A DNA stretch of 64,000 nt from Halostagnicola larsenii XH-48 (lineage in GTDB: Archaea > Halobacteriota > Halobacteria > Halobacteriales > Natrialbaceae): assembly GCF_000517625.1 (NCBI RefSeq), contig NZ_CP007057.1, positions 372,001 through 436,000 on the forward strand. Reading direction: 5' to 3'. The notes under the pieces are model-generated. The model worked only from the letters and a program-made list of their open reading frames with translations, was not told the DNA's origin and did not search any database. The position numbers were made by a program, and so were the translations under genes. Shown piece after piece: positions 28,035 through 35,880 of the stretch. Numbering within the stretch: position 1 is the stretch's first letter; each line of letters begins with the position of its first letter.

Positions 28035-28051
28035 TTTTGATACTGTCAAAA
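28035..28051. promoter_or_regulatory. Palindrome TTTTGA-N5-TCAAAA just after iclR
   Basis: Perfect 6-base arms with spacer TACTG, two bases past the IclR stop codon. It fits the TTTGA-N5-YCAAA family; alternatively it forms a transcript-end hairpin with flanking T residues. Confidence 0.5.
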
Positions 28052-28052
28052 A

Positions 28053-28838
28053 CTACAGTAACCCAGTCCCAGTGTGAATGTTAATTTCAATGTTGTTCGC
28101 CGATCGAATGACCGCCTTGGAGAGTTCGTCCTCGAGTTGTTCTCCCCGCCAATTGTTGGCCGGCCCTGAGATGCTTATCGCACCGAGGACGCCTTCGTTC
28201 TTATCGATAATGGGCGCACCAATACCCTGGTTGCCGTATACGACTTCCTCGTTGTTGACGGCGTATCGCTGGTCGCGAATACGGTCGAGTTCCTCGTACA
28301 GCGCCTCCTCATCAGTTATCGTGTGCGAGGTGTACGTCGGCAACCCGTGTTGGTCGATGATTTGCTCGACTCTCGATTCCGGTAGATGAGCGAGTATCGC
28401 CTTGCCACCGGCCGTACAGTGGGTGTGGACCTGCGGTTCGTCTCTTTTTTTCGTATGGATTTCCTTCCCGATAGCGTCCTTTCCGAACGTCTCGTATAGG
28501 ATGAGCGTCTTCTTCTGATATTCGGTTATCAAGTGCGCGACGGCATCGTACTCGTGAGCTAATTTTTCGACCTCCATTTTCCCTGCTCGAAAGAGCTCCG
28601 TCTGGCCTCGTACCCGCTCACTGAACGGAATAAACTCCATCCCCAGTTTGTATTTTTCCCCCTCCTGTTGGACGAAGCCGTTCGCCTTCAGCGTCGCAAG
28701 ATGTGTGTGGACGGTCCCGGGCGAGAGTCCGATATCTTCGGAAATCTCAGAGATGCTGCTACAGCCGTTTTCATTGATCTGACGGAGTATCTGAAACGCT
28801 CGATCGACCGATTGGATCCGCCGCATTTCATTTGGCAT
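28053..28838 (-). CDS. IclR family transcriptional regulator (IclR-1)
   Basis: 261 residues from the ATG at 28838; 15 upstream in-frame codons are AT-rich promoter. The N-terminal winged helix-turn-helix lies at about residues 8-60 ('SVDRAFQILRQINENGCSSI', 'IGLSPGTVHTHLATLKANGF'), and the C-terminal GAF-like effector domain contains 'TAGGKAILAHLPESRVEQII' and 'GAISISGPANNW'. IclR proteins usually control catabolic genes in response to a small carbon compound. It stands between ADH-2 and the AOR gene. A 7-base inverted repeat overlaps its start codon, and a near match to the TTTGA palindrome lies 32 bases upstream, suggesting autoregulation and control of ADH-1, ADH-2 and the ABC importer (inference). 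Confidence 0.93.
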   Translation of the reverse strand: MPNEMRRIQSVDRAFQILRQINENGCSSISEISEDIGLSPGTVHTHLATLKANGFVQQEGEKYKLGMEFIPFSERVRGQTELFRAGKMEVEKLAHEYDAVAHLITEYQKKTLILYETFGKDAIGKEIHTKKRDEPQVHTHCTAGGKAILAHLPESRVEQIIDQHGLPTYTSHTITDEEALYEELDRIRDQRYAVNNEEVVYGNQGIGAPIIDKNEGVLGAISISGPANNWRGEQLEDELSKAVIRSANNIEINIHTGTGLL

Positions 28839-28856
28839 GGTTTGTAATACCAAATG
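28829..28856. promoter_or_regulatory. Inverted repeat CATTTGG-N14-CCAAATG over the iclR start codon
   Basis: Perfect 7-base arms at 28829-28835 and 28850-28856 enclosing the ATG of IclR-1. Suited to autorepression or to an mRNA hairpin covering the start. Confidence 0.45.
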
Positions 28857-28869
28857 TGGGCATATATTC

Positions 28870-28884
28870 TTTGCGAGGATCAAA
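28870..28884. promoter_or_regulatory. Near match to the TTTGA-N5-TCAAA palindrome upstream of iclR
   Basis: TTTGC-GAGGA-TCAAA differs by one base from the six perfect matches. It is 32 bases before the IclR-1 start, inside the expected promoter. Confidence 0.4.
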
Positions 28885-29076
28885 TATCCGATGTATGGAA
28901 GTGTAGTAGATATCTCATAGAGGAGACAACGAGCACTCTAGACCGCCTACTCGAGGAGGTATCTTCGGGTAAACGCTGTGTCTAATACGCCCAAACTTCC
29001 TACCACTCCGCTTGGTTTTTGAGAACAAACGCATTTTCCCTTTACAGTTAAGGTCTTGCACCGATAATCGTGGCAT

Positions 29077-30753
29077 ATGATTCACGCAACCGGGCCGTTA
29101 CTGACCGTGAACGTCGACGACCGAACGGCGACGAAAACGACTATCGACTCGTTGCTCGAGACACACGTCGGCGGACGCGCGGCGGCGACTGCGCTCGCTC
29201 ACGAACGGATCCCCTTCGACGCCGATCCGTTCGGTCCGGAAAACAGGGCGTATCTGTCGACCGGTCCGCTGCAGCAGTCACAGATGTCCTTTACGGGTCG
29301 GATGAATATGACCGGGCTCTCTCCGCTGACCGACGGTTTAGTCTCGAGCAATGCTGGCGGATACCTCTCGCGTAACTTCGTGAGTACAGGGATCAGCGTC
29401 CTCGAGGTGACCGGTGCGAGCGACGAATTGCTGGCGATCCACGTGTCCGACGACGGCGTCACCTTCGAAGCGGTGCCGGAACTCGAGGGGGCGACGGTTC
29501 CGGAAGTATCAGAATACGTCGAAACCACCCGCGATCTCGGACCCGAACACTGCATCGCGATCGGACCGGCGGGCGAGAACCTCGTCCGGTTCGCCTCGGT
29601 GATGACCTTCGACTCCAGAACGTTCGGTCGCGGTGGACTCGGTGCGATACTCGGATCGAAGAACGTCAAGTGCGTCACCTTTTCGGGAGACGCAGAACCA
29701 CAAGTCGAGATTCCGGATCCACCGGAGATGGACGTCCACCGGGAGGCCGCCCAGTCGGACGACCCGATGCGTCGGCAGGGGACGGCGGGCGGGACGGAGT
29801 TCATCAACGACAACTTCTCGCTCCCCACGCGGTACTTCGAGGAGTACGAATTCGAGCACGCGGCGGATATCGGCGGGAACGCCGTCGAGGAGAAAAAGTA
29901 CAAGAAAGGAGCGTGTTCGGCGTGTGCCTACGCCTGCAAACTCCCGACGCGCGACGAGGAGACTGGCATCGAGACGGAGGGGCCGGAGTTCGAGACGATT
30001 TACGCGTTCGGCTCGAGCCAGGGCGTCGACGACATCGTCGACGTGATGAAGGGGAACGAACTCTGCGATTCGCTCGGGATGGACACCGTCTCCGCGGGCG
30101 TGACGGTCGCTGCGTACCTCGCGAGCGAAGACGAGTTCGGAAACGCTGGCCTGGCACAGCGAGTGACGGAACAAATCGCCTATCGCGACGGAATTGGAGA
30201 CGCCCTCGCGGAAGGTGTCGCCCGCTGTCACGACGAACTCGGCGTCGAGGACTTCACGGTCAAAGGAATGGAGTTCGCCGCCCACGACGGCCGCGTTCTC
30301 CACGGACAGGGACTGTCCTACGCCGTCGCCAACCGCGGTGCCGATCACATGTACGCCGGAATGTTGTCGCTCGAGTACAGCGGACAGCTCGATCCCGAGG
30401 GGACGATCGGAAAGGCGGACACGCTCGTCGAACAGGAAAACTTCTCGGCGTTTCGTGATACCGGAATCGTCTGTGCGTTCGGAAGCGAGTACGTTACCGA
30501 TGAACGACTCGAGACGCTCTTCGACGCATCCTACGACGAGCTCCTCGAGGTCGGGTCACGAACCGTCCAGCTCGAGCGCCATTTCAACAATCGACGCGGA
30601 ATCGATCACGCGGACGACGAGCTTCCGTACGAAATTCCCGATCTCGATGCGGCCATAGCGGAATACTACGACGCTCGCGGCCTGAACGACGACGGAACCG
30701 TTCCCGAGTCAGCGATCGAAACTGCCGCCACCGCGGTACCGTCGACGAACTGA
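29077..30753 (+). CDS. Aldehyde:ferredoxin oxidoreductase (tungsten/molybdopterin, AOR family)
   Basis: 558 residues. N-terminal AOR domain with 'HVGGRAAATALAHERIP' and 'NAGGYLSRNFVSTGISVLEVTG'; 4Fe-4S ligands in 'CSACAYACK' (C-x2-C-x3-C) and a fourth cysteine in 'DTGIVCAF', the standard AOR spacing. The bis-pterin tungsten or molybdenum cofactor is expected. The enzyme oxidises aldehydes to acids, reducing ferredoxin. It is divergent from IclR-1 and followed 23 bases later by a MoaD-like gene, as in other AOR loci. Shorter than the ~600-residue hyperthermophile enzymes, with a hydrophilic acidic C-terminus. It offers a ferredoxin-linked alternative to ALDH-1 and ALDH-2. Confidence 0.93.
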   Translation: MIHATGPLLTVNVDDRTATKTTIDSLLETHVGGRAAATALAHERIPFDADPFGPENRAYLSTGPLQQSQMSFTGRMNMTGLSPLTDGLVSSNAGGYLSRNFVSTGISVLEVTGASDELLAIHVSDDGVTFEAVPELEGATVPEVSEYVETTRDLGPEHCIAIGPAGENLVRFASVMTFDSRTFGRGGLGAILGSKNVKCVTFSGDAEPQVEIPDPPEMDVHREAAQSDDPMRRQGTAGGTEFINDNFSLPTRYFEEYEFEHAADIGGNAVEEKKYKKGACSACAYACKLPTRDEETGIETEGPEFETIYAFGSSQGVDDIVDVMKGNELCDSLGMDTVSAGVTVAAYLASEDEFGNAGLAQRVTEQIAYRDGIGDALAEGVARCHDELGVEDFTVKGMEFAAHDGRVLHGQGLSYAVANRGADHMYAGMLSLEYSGQLDPEGTIGKADTLVEQENFSAFRDTGIVCAFGSEYVTDERLETLFDASYDELLEVGSRTVQLERHFNNRRGIDHADDELPYEIPDLDAAIAEYYDARGLNDDGTVPESAIETAATAVPSTN

Positions 30754-30776
30754 CCGTCACCCGAACAACGCGAACT

Positions 30777-31058
30777 ATGAAAGTCGACGTTCACGCCTTC
30801 GGGCCGCTTCGGGAGGTTATCGGAGAGAAACGCTATCAGTGCACGCTCGAATCGGATTCGACCGTCGGAGACCTGTTAGACCGATTGTGTGCTGAATTCG
30901 ACGGGGCTCGAGCAATACTCGGCGAGGCGGACGAGAGAGACACGACAGCCGTTGTCGTCACCATCAACAAACGGAGCACGAAGACGCTCGAGGGACGCGA
31001 GACGGTGTTGACAGACGGTGACCTCGTTCGCATTTCACCGCCGATTCACGGCGGGTGA
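30777..31058 (+). CDS. MoaD/ThiS-type ubiquitin-like protein (SAMP-like)
   Basis: 93 residues with a beta-grasp pattern and C-terminal 'ISPPIHGG'; the terminal Gly-Gly is needed for thiocarboxylate formation or protein conjugation. It starts 23 bases after the AOR stop, so it is co-transcribed and probably supplies sulfur for the molybdopterin/tungstopterin of that enzyme. In haloarchaea such proteins can double as small archaeal modifiers (SAMPs); that role is only a possibility here. Confidence 0.88.
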   Translation: MKVDVHAFGPLREVIGEKRYQCTLESDSTVGDLLDRLCAEFDGARAILGEADERDTTAVVVTINKRSTKTLEGRETVLTDGDLVRISPPIHGG

Positions 31059-31100
31059 GTAGACGATTCGGGCTGGAAATGGACCACTCCGCCACTGGCG

Positions 31101-32024
31101 CTACGAATTCGAGTCCGCCTCGATACGAGTCCTGGCCGATCTGACGGCAGTGACGCCGTCGCCAACCGCGGCGGCAACTTCGAGCGGACTTTCCGTTCGA
31201 ACGTCTCCCGCCGCGTAGATACCCTCGACAGACGTCTCCATGTTCGCGCCCACGATCACGCTCCCGTCGTCGTCGAGATCGACGGTGCCCTCGAGGAATG
31301 CGGTGTTCGGAACGGCACCGACGTTGACGTTCACGCCGCCGACTGGCACCGTCCGCTCGTCGTCGGTTTCGTGGTCGTGTACCCGTATCGCATCAACGAC
31401 GCCGTCTTCACCCTCTATCTCGGTGACCGTCGTCTCGGTGCGGATTTCGAGAGCCTGATTCGATCGAGCGTCCGCCGCGAGCGATTCGTCGGCAGTTAGT
31501 TGCGTTGCTTCTTCGATCAACAGGACCTCGGAGGCGTGGTCGGTCAAAAACAGCGCGTCGATGACGGCGTGGTTTCGACCGCCGACGACGGCGATCCGTT
31601 CCCCGGCGTAGAGCGGACCGTCGCAGGTCGCACAGTCGAATACGCCTCGTCCCCAGTAGTCCGTTTCTCCGGGGACGCCGAGTCGCTTCGGACTGCTTCC
31701 GGACGCGAGTACGACTGCCTTGGCGCTGAACTGATCGTGTTGGGTATGAAGTTCGTGTGGGGAACCGGGTTCGATGGCTTCGACGGCGCCCATCTCGACG
31801 TCTGGTTCGTAGGCCTCGGCCGTATTGACGAGTCGCGACCGAAATTCGGTTCCGGCGATCCCGTCCGGGAACCCCGGATAGGATCGAATTTCGTGCCGAT
31901 TCACGAGTTGTCCGCCGATCGATTCGTTCTCGAAGAACAGCGTGTCGTAGCCTCTTCGTCCCGCGTAGGCGCCTGCGCTGAGACCGGCGGGTCCGGTTCC
32001 AACGATCGCGATATCGTAAACCAT
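31101..32024 (-). CDS. Thioredoxin reductase-like NAD(P)H/FAD oxidoreductase
   Basis: 307 residues. FAD motif 'AIVGTGPAGLSAGAYAGRRG', redox-active C-A-T-C-D-G with cysteines 131 and 134, second nucleotide motif 'AVVGGRNHAVIDALFLTDHA' and 'IYAAGDVRTESPLEVAAAVG' at the end. The second motif has R-N-H where most reductases have G-D-S/A, so pyridine nucleotide preference may differ. It converges on the MoaD gene and is divergent from the hydrolase. It could reduce a disulfide partner in this locus, perhaps linked to the CGSC protein or AOR maturation, but that is speculation. Confidence 0.9.
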   Translation of the reverse strand: MVYDIAIVGTGPAGLSAGAYAGRRGYDTLFFENESIGGQLVNRHEIRSYPGFPDGIAGTEFRSRLVNTAEAYEPDVEMGAVEAIEPGSPHELHTQHDQFSAKAVVLASGSSPKRLGVPGETDYWGRGVFDCATCDGPLYAGERIAVVGGRNHAVIDALFLTDHASEVLLIEEATQLTADESLAADARSNQALEIRTETTVTEIEGEDGVVDAIRVHDHETDDERTVPVGGVNVNVGAVPNTAFLEGTVDLDDDGSVIVGANMETSVEGIYAAGDVRTESPLEVAAAVGDGVTAVRSARTRIEADSNS

Positions 32025-32162
32025 TGCGTAGCAGTAGATGCTATCTACCCGGTGAAAAACGTTCCCCTGTATTCGGTGCCGACCACTCGCTCACGGCGGT
32101 GATCGCCGCCCCGATACCATTTCTTAAGTGCATGGTCCGTGATACTGCATCTGTGCACTAGA

Positions 32163-33863
32163 ATGGTAATTGATAACAGACAGCGAGAGATGACGGAATC
32201 GGACGAAGTCTGGGAGTCGACGGTCGAGGGTATTGCGACCGGTATCATCAAAGAGACGGACACACCTATTCCCATGCGCGATGGGTTGGAGTTATCCGGC
32301 AACATCTATCGTCCAACAGAACCCGGCGAGAAAACGGGTGAAGTACCCGATGAGTACCCCGTGATCATGGAGTTTACCGGCTGGGGTAAAGACATCTACT
32401 GGGGGCAAGCGGAGGAACTGTTCGGCGAGCGATGGCCGGGAACGGGCGTCGGGTACGAGCCGTGGAGCCCGCCGATCGCCCACTCGTGTACGTTCGAATC
32501 GGAGAATCACAACTTCTGGGTCCCGCAAGGGTACGTGAACATCGTCGTGGACGGGAGAGGGTTCGGACGATCGCCGGGAGAATTTACCGGATTCGAATCC
32601 TGGGGGCGCGACATGTACGACGCCATCGAGTGGGCAGGCCGTCAGGAGTGGAGCAACGGCAACGTCGGACTGAGCGGCGTTTCGATCTGCTCTATCCTCC
32701 AGTATTACGCAGCTGCCGAGGATCCGCCTCACTTGAAGGCGATCTGTCCCTGGCAGGGCACCCCGGACGATCTGTACGATCACGGTGGGATCGGTCCGGT
32801 TACGTCCCCGACGTCGACCGACGATTTCCCTGTCCCCCACGATCCGGCGTGGGCCGCACCCGAGGAGACGAACCCGCCTACCGGCGACAACAGGCCCGAG
32901 GACGAACTATTCGAAGAGATCACACAACCCGCCCTGATTTGCGGCTCGTGGTCGAGTCACGGCCTCTTCAGCCGGGGCGATTTCAGGGCGTTTCGAAACA
33001 TTGCTTCCGAGCGCAAGTGGCTCTACAACCACGGTCGAGAGAAGTGGGCGACGTTTTACGAAACGGAGGCCCAAGCCTTTCGGAAACGGTTCTTCGATCA
33101 CTTCTTGAAGGGGACCGATGAGCGAATCCTAACCGAGAGGCCGGTGCGAACGGAAGTACGCGACTCGCTCCGCAGTTGGTCCGTTCGGTCGGAATCGGAC
33201 TTCCCGCTGCCCGATACGGAGTACCGGACGCTCCACCTCGACGCGACGAACGCCGGACTCACCGAACGAGGGACGCCCGATCGGGAGAGCGCGGTCAGCT
33301 ACGACTCGAGCACTTCCGACAGCGTAACGTTCGATTTCACGTTCGAGGAGGCGACTTCGTTGGTCGGGTATCAAAGCCTGAAGCTCTGGGTGACACCCGA
33401 AGAAGCGCCGGACGCCGACCTCTTCGTCACCGTGCGGAAACTCGACCGGGACGGGAACGAGGTGAAATTCCACGGCTACGCCGCGCCGCTCTATCACCCC
33501 GTGGCGCTCGGTTTCCTCCGCCTCTCTCACAAGGGGCTTGATTCGGAGAAATCCACTCGATGGGAACCCATCCTCGAGCAGCGGACGGACCCGGAACCGG
33601 TGCGTCCGGGAGAACCCATCGACTGTCGGATCCCGATCCGTCCGTCGGGGACGTTCTATCGAGAAGGGGAAACGCTGCGAGTCGAAATAGCGGGGACCGC
33701 ATTCGGCCACGAAAACCTGGAAGTGACGTATCCCGCCAGAAACCGAGGGGAAACGGCGCTCGGGTTAGAGACGATCAACGAAGGGGCCCATACGATCCAT
33801 ACGGGTGGGGAGTACGATTCGCATCTCGTGATCCCCGAGGTCCCTCCGGGCCCGGAGAACTGA
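32163..33863 (+). CDS. CocE/NonD family hydrolase (X-Pro dipeptidyl-peptidase-like)
   Basis: 566 residues from the ATG at 32163, chosen because a TATA-like box ('TTCTTAAG', about 32130) precedes it by 25-30 bases; an ATG at 32190 is also possible. N-terminal alpha/beta-hydrolase domain with 'TPIPMRDGLELSGNIYRP', 'VVDGRGFGRSPGEF' and nucleophile serine in 'NVGLSGVSICSILQYYAAAE'; a catalytic aspartate is likely near 'ERKWLYNHGREKW' region with its histidine. The C-terminal ~230 residues form the jelly-roll X-Pro_DiPept-C domain ('DFTFEEATSLVGYQSLKLWV'). Family members hydrolyse esters or amides (cocaine esterase, glutaryl-7-ACA acylase). No signal peptide, so it acts in the cytosol, perhaps on the imported substrate. 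Start of the catabolic run toward thiolase. Confidence 0.88.
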   Translation: MVIDNRQREMTESDEVWESTVEGIATGIIKETDTPIPMRDGLELSGNIYRPTEPGEKTGEVPDEYPVIMEFTGWGKDIYWGQAEELFGERWPGTGVGYEPWSPPIAHSCTFESENHNFWVPQGYVNIVVDGRGFGRSPGEFTGFESWGRDMYDAIEWAGRQEWSNGNVGLSGVSICSILQYYAAAEDPPHLKAICPWQGTPDDLYDHGGIGPVTSPTSTDDFPVPHDPAWAAPEETNPPTGDNRPEDELFEEITQPALICGSWSSHGLFSRGDFRAFRNIASERKWLYNHGREKWATFYETEAQAFRKRFFDHFLKGTDERILTERPVRTEVRDSLRSWSVRSESDFPLPDTEYRTLHLDATNAGLTERGTPDRESAVSYDSSTSDSVTFDFTFEEATSLVGYQSLKLWVTPEEAPDADLFVTVRKLDRDGNEVKFHGYAAPLYHPVALGFLRLSHKGLDSEKSTRWEPILEQRTDPEPVRPGEPIDCRIPIRPSGTFYREGETLRVEIAGTAFGHENLEVTYPARNRGETALGLETINEGAHTIHTGGEYDSHLVIPEVPPGPEN

Positions 33864-34000
33864 GGACGGACGTCCGTAAGGTTCAGTGGAGTCGAATAGG
33901 TGGACACACAAACACGGCCTCCCGATCAGTGTTCATACGCTACGATGGCGTGTGAATAACTAACGCAACACTGATTACGATCCCATCCAATGGTGAAACG

Positions 34001-34117
34001 ATGAAAGCGGACAGTAGTGTATACCCAGACGGTTTGTTTCGGCTCGAGGAGCCGCACACCCTCGGTGAGATGCGGGCGCAGGTGTATCGCGACAAAGCGA
34101 GAGGATTCGACCGATGA
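34001..34117 (+). CDS. Small 38-residue ORF coupled to thiolase
   Basis: ATG at 34001 to TGA at 34115-34117; the stop overlaps the thiolase ATG as ATGA. The peptide begins M-K-A-D-S-S-V-Y-P-D-G-L-F and ends K-A-R-G-F-D-R; it has good haloarchaeal codon bias and balanced charge. Too short for a family call; it resembles a truncated or leader peptide of the thiolase operon. Could be a small subunit or an N-terminal piece of a formerly longer protein. Confidence 0.5.
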   Translation: MKADSSVYPDGLFRLEEPHTLGEMRAQVYRDKARGFDR

Positions 34118-35307
34118 CGCGGACGGCAGCGGTCGTCGGCGGCGGTCACACTCGCTGGGGCAAACGAGAGGCGACGTGGAAGGATCTCGCACAGGAGGCA
34201 GGAAAAGAGGCGTTCGACGACGTTCCCGGCGTCGGTCCCAGCGACATCGAGGGGCTGTTCGTCGGTGCCGTCCAGCCCGAACGGTTCGCCTTCCAATCGC
34301 ACGTGGCGCCGCTGGTCGCCGAGTTGCTCGGTATCGACGTGGACTCGATGATCGCCCGAACGGAACTGGCCTGCGCGAGCGGACAGGCCGCGCTGCGGTA
34401 CGCCTGGCTCGCCATCGCCGCCGGGCAGTTAGACACCGCGCTCGTCATCGGGGTGGAAAAGATGAACCTCCCGGACGATCACACCGAGGAGATGCAATCG
34501 AGCATGATGAACGTCGTCGATCGGGAGTTCGACGGCGTGAACGGGTTGAACGCGCCCTCGTATTTCTCGCTCATAGCCCAGCGGCATATGCACGAGTACG
34601 GGACGACAAAGGAACAGCTCGCCGCAGTGAGTGCGAAAAACAAAACCCACGCAGCGAGCAATCCCTACGCGCAGTTCCAGAAGGAAATCGACGTCGACGA
34701 CGTGCTTGAGTCCTATCCGGTCGCGCCCCCGCTCAATCTGTTCGACTGCAGCGGGATTACGGACGGGGCAGCGGCGCTCGTTCTCGTAAGCGAAGAGAAA
34801 GCTCGAGAACTCACGGACACGGCCGCGTACATCACGGGAAGCGGCCAATCGTGCATGGCGAGCAACTCCATCAACAACCTCCCCTCACTGTCGGCGTGGC
34901 CGCAGGCGACCGTCGCAGCCGAACAGGCGTACGAGCAAGCCGGTATCGAAGATCCCGTCGAAGCGCTGGATGTCGCCGAGATCCACGATTGTTTCTCTAT
35001 CAGCGAGATCGTCGAGTACGAGGATCTCGGGTGGGTCGAAAAGGGCGAGGGTGGACGGTTCGTCGAAGACGGGCGGAGCGCTCTCGACGGCGACATCGCC
35101 GTCAATCCCCGCGGGGGATTGCTCGGCTGCGGACACCCGCTCGGTGCGACTGGAATCTCACAGGCGCTGGAGATCTACCGCCAGTTCGCCGGGGACGTAC
35201 CTGACGCCAGGCAGGTTCCAGACGGTCCGGAGACCGGATTGATTCACAATCTCAGCGGAAGCGCCTCGGTACACAGCGTGATGACGCTCGCGAGGGATCC
35301 ACAATGA
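34114..35307 (+). CDS. Thiolase family protein (SCP-x / acetyl-CoA C-acetyltransferase type)
   Basis: 397 residues. The nucleophilic cysteine is in 'ELACASGQAALRYAWL', the active-site histidine in 'DVAEIHDCFSISE' and the C-terminal motif 'GLLGCGHPLGATGISQALEI'. The pattern is of the archaeal SCP-x-type thiolase, which partners a DUF35 protein; that gene follows with a four-base ATGA overlap. Such pairs form a complex in which DUF35 helps CoA substrate binding. It would cleave 3-oxoacyl-CoA with CoA at the end of the beta-oxidation sequence. It could also work in the synthetic direction. Confidence 0.93.
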   Translation: MTRTAAVVGGGHTRWGKREATWKDLAQEAGKEAFDDVPGVGPSDIEGLFVGAVQPERFAFQSHVAPLVAELLGIDVDSMIARTELACASGQAALRYAWLAIAAGQLDTALVIGVEKMNLPDDHTEEMQSSMMNVVDREFDGVNGLNAPSYFSLIAQRHMHEYGTTKEQLAAVSAKNKTHAASNPYAQFQKEIDVDDVLESYPVAPPLNLFDCSGITDGAAALVLVSEEKARELTDTAAYITGSGQSCMASNSINNLPSLSAWPQATVAAEQAYEQAGIEDPVEALDVAEIHDCFSISEIVEYEDLGWVEKGEGGRFVEDGRSALDGDIAVNPRGGLLGCGHPLGATGISQALEIYRQFAGDVPDARQVPDGPETGLIHNLSGSASVHSVMTLARDPQ

Positions 35308-35807
35308 ACAACAACACAGATCGACCACGAGACACCGTCGACGTACCGGATCGGATCGAGTTCCCGCGGCTGTTCGACTTCTACGAACTCCAGTCCGAGG
35401 ACCACACGCGCATCCACGAGTTTTACGACCGCCTTCGTGACGGGTCGCTATCGACGACGACGTGCGAGAACTGCGATGCTCTCCACTTTCCACCCCGCGT
35501 GGTTTGTCCGGAGTGTACCAGTGACGACCTTACCTACACGTCGCTCCCGCACGAGGGGACGCTCTTCGCGTTCTCCGTCGTCCGCGGGAGCGCACCCATC
35601 GGGATGGCCGAAGACGTTCCGTTCGTCGTCGGGATTATCGATCTCGAGGGCGCAGACGTTCGACTCTCGGCTCGTATCGACGAAGTAGGGTACGACGACC
35701 TCAGTATCGGGGACCGCATGAGGTTGAAAGTCGTGGATATCGACGATTCCCGCGACGAAGACCGCGTGTTTTACCGGTTCGAACCTGCACATCGGACGCC
35801 AGAGTGA
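35304..35807 (+). CDS. Zn-ribbon OB-fold protein (DUF35 family), thiolase partner
   Basis: 167 residues. A rubredoxin-like zinc ribbon (C-E-N-C ... C-P-E-C, about residues 53-71) is followed by an OB-fold ('GTLFAFSVVRGS', 'PFVVGIIDLEGADVRLSARI', 'GDRMRLKVVDID'). Residues 1-50 are helical. The gene overlaps the thiolase stop (ATGA), the usual archaeal thiolase-DUF35 arrangement. Confidence 0.92.
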   Translation: MNNNTDRPRDTVDVPDRIEFPRLFDFYELQSEDHTRIHEFYDRLRDGSLSTTTCENCDALHFPPRVVCPECTSDDLTYTSLPHEGTLFAFSVVRGSAPIGMAEDVPFVVGIIDLEGADVRLSARIDEVGYDDLSIGDRMRLKVVDIDDSRDEDRVFYRFEPAHRTPE

Positions 35808-35880
35808 CGATACCGAGCGGTTGCTCTCATTGATTTGGATCCAACACCGAAGGAATATCGTCGCCCGATTCTCGATAGCG

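Larger units (their letters stand above)
27443..28052. other. Long regulatory intergenic region between iclR and ADH-2
   Basis: 610 AT-rich bases, both flanking genes on the minus strand. Open frames at 27493-27714 and 27757-27942 show no coding character. Two TTTGA-N5-TCAAA palindromes and one TTACAA-N8-TTGTAT palindrome lie here. Confidence 0.6.

Noticed and set aside
29041-29061. Possible fifth TTACAR-N8 site (TTACAG-N8-TTGCAC) before AOR
   Set aside because: The right arm matches only half of the consensus; it may simply be the AOR core promoter.
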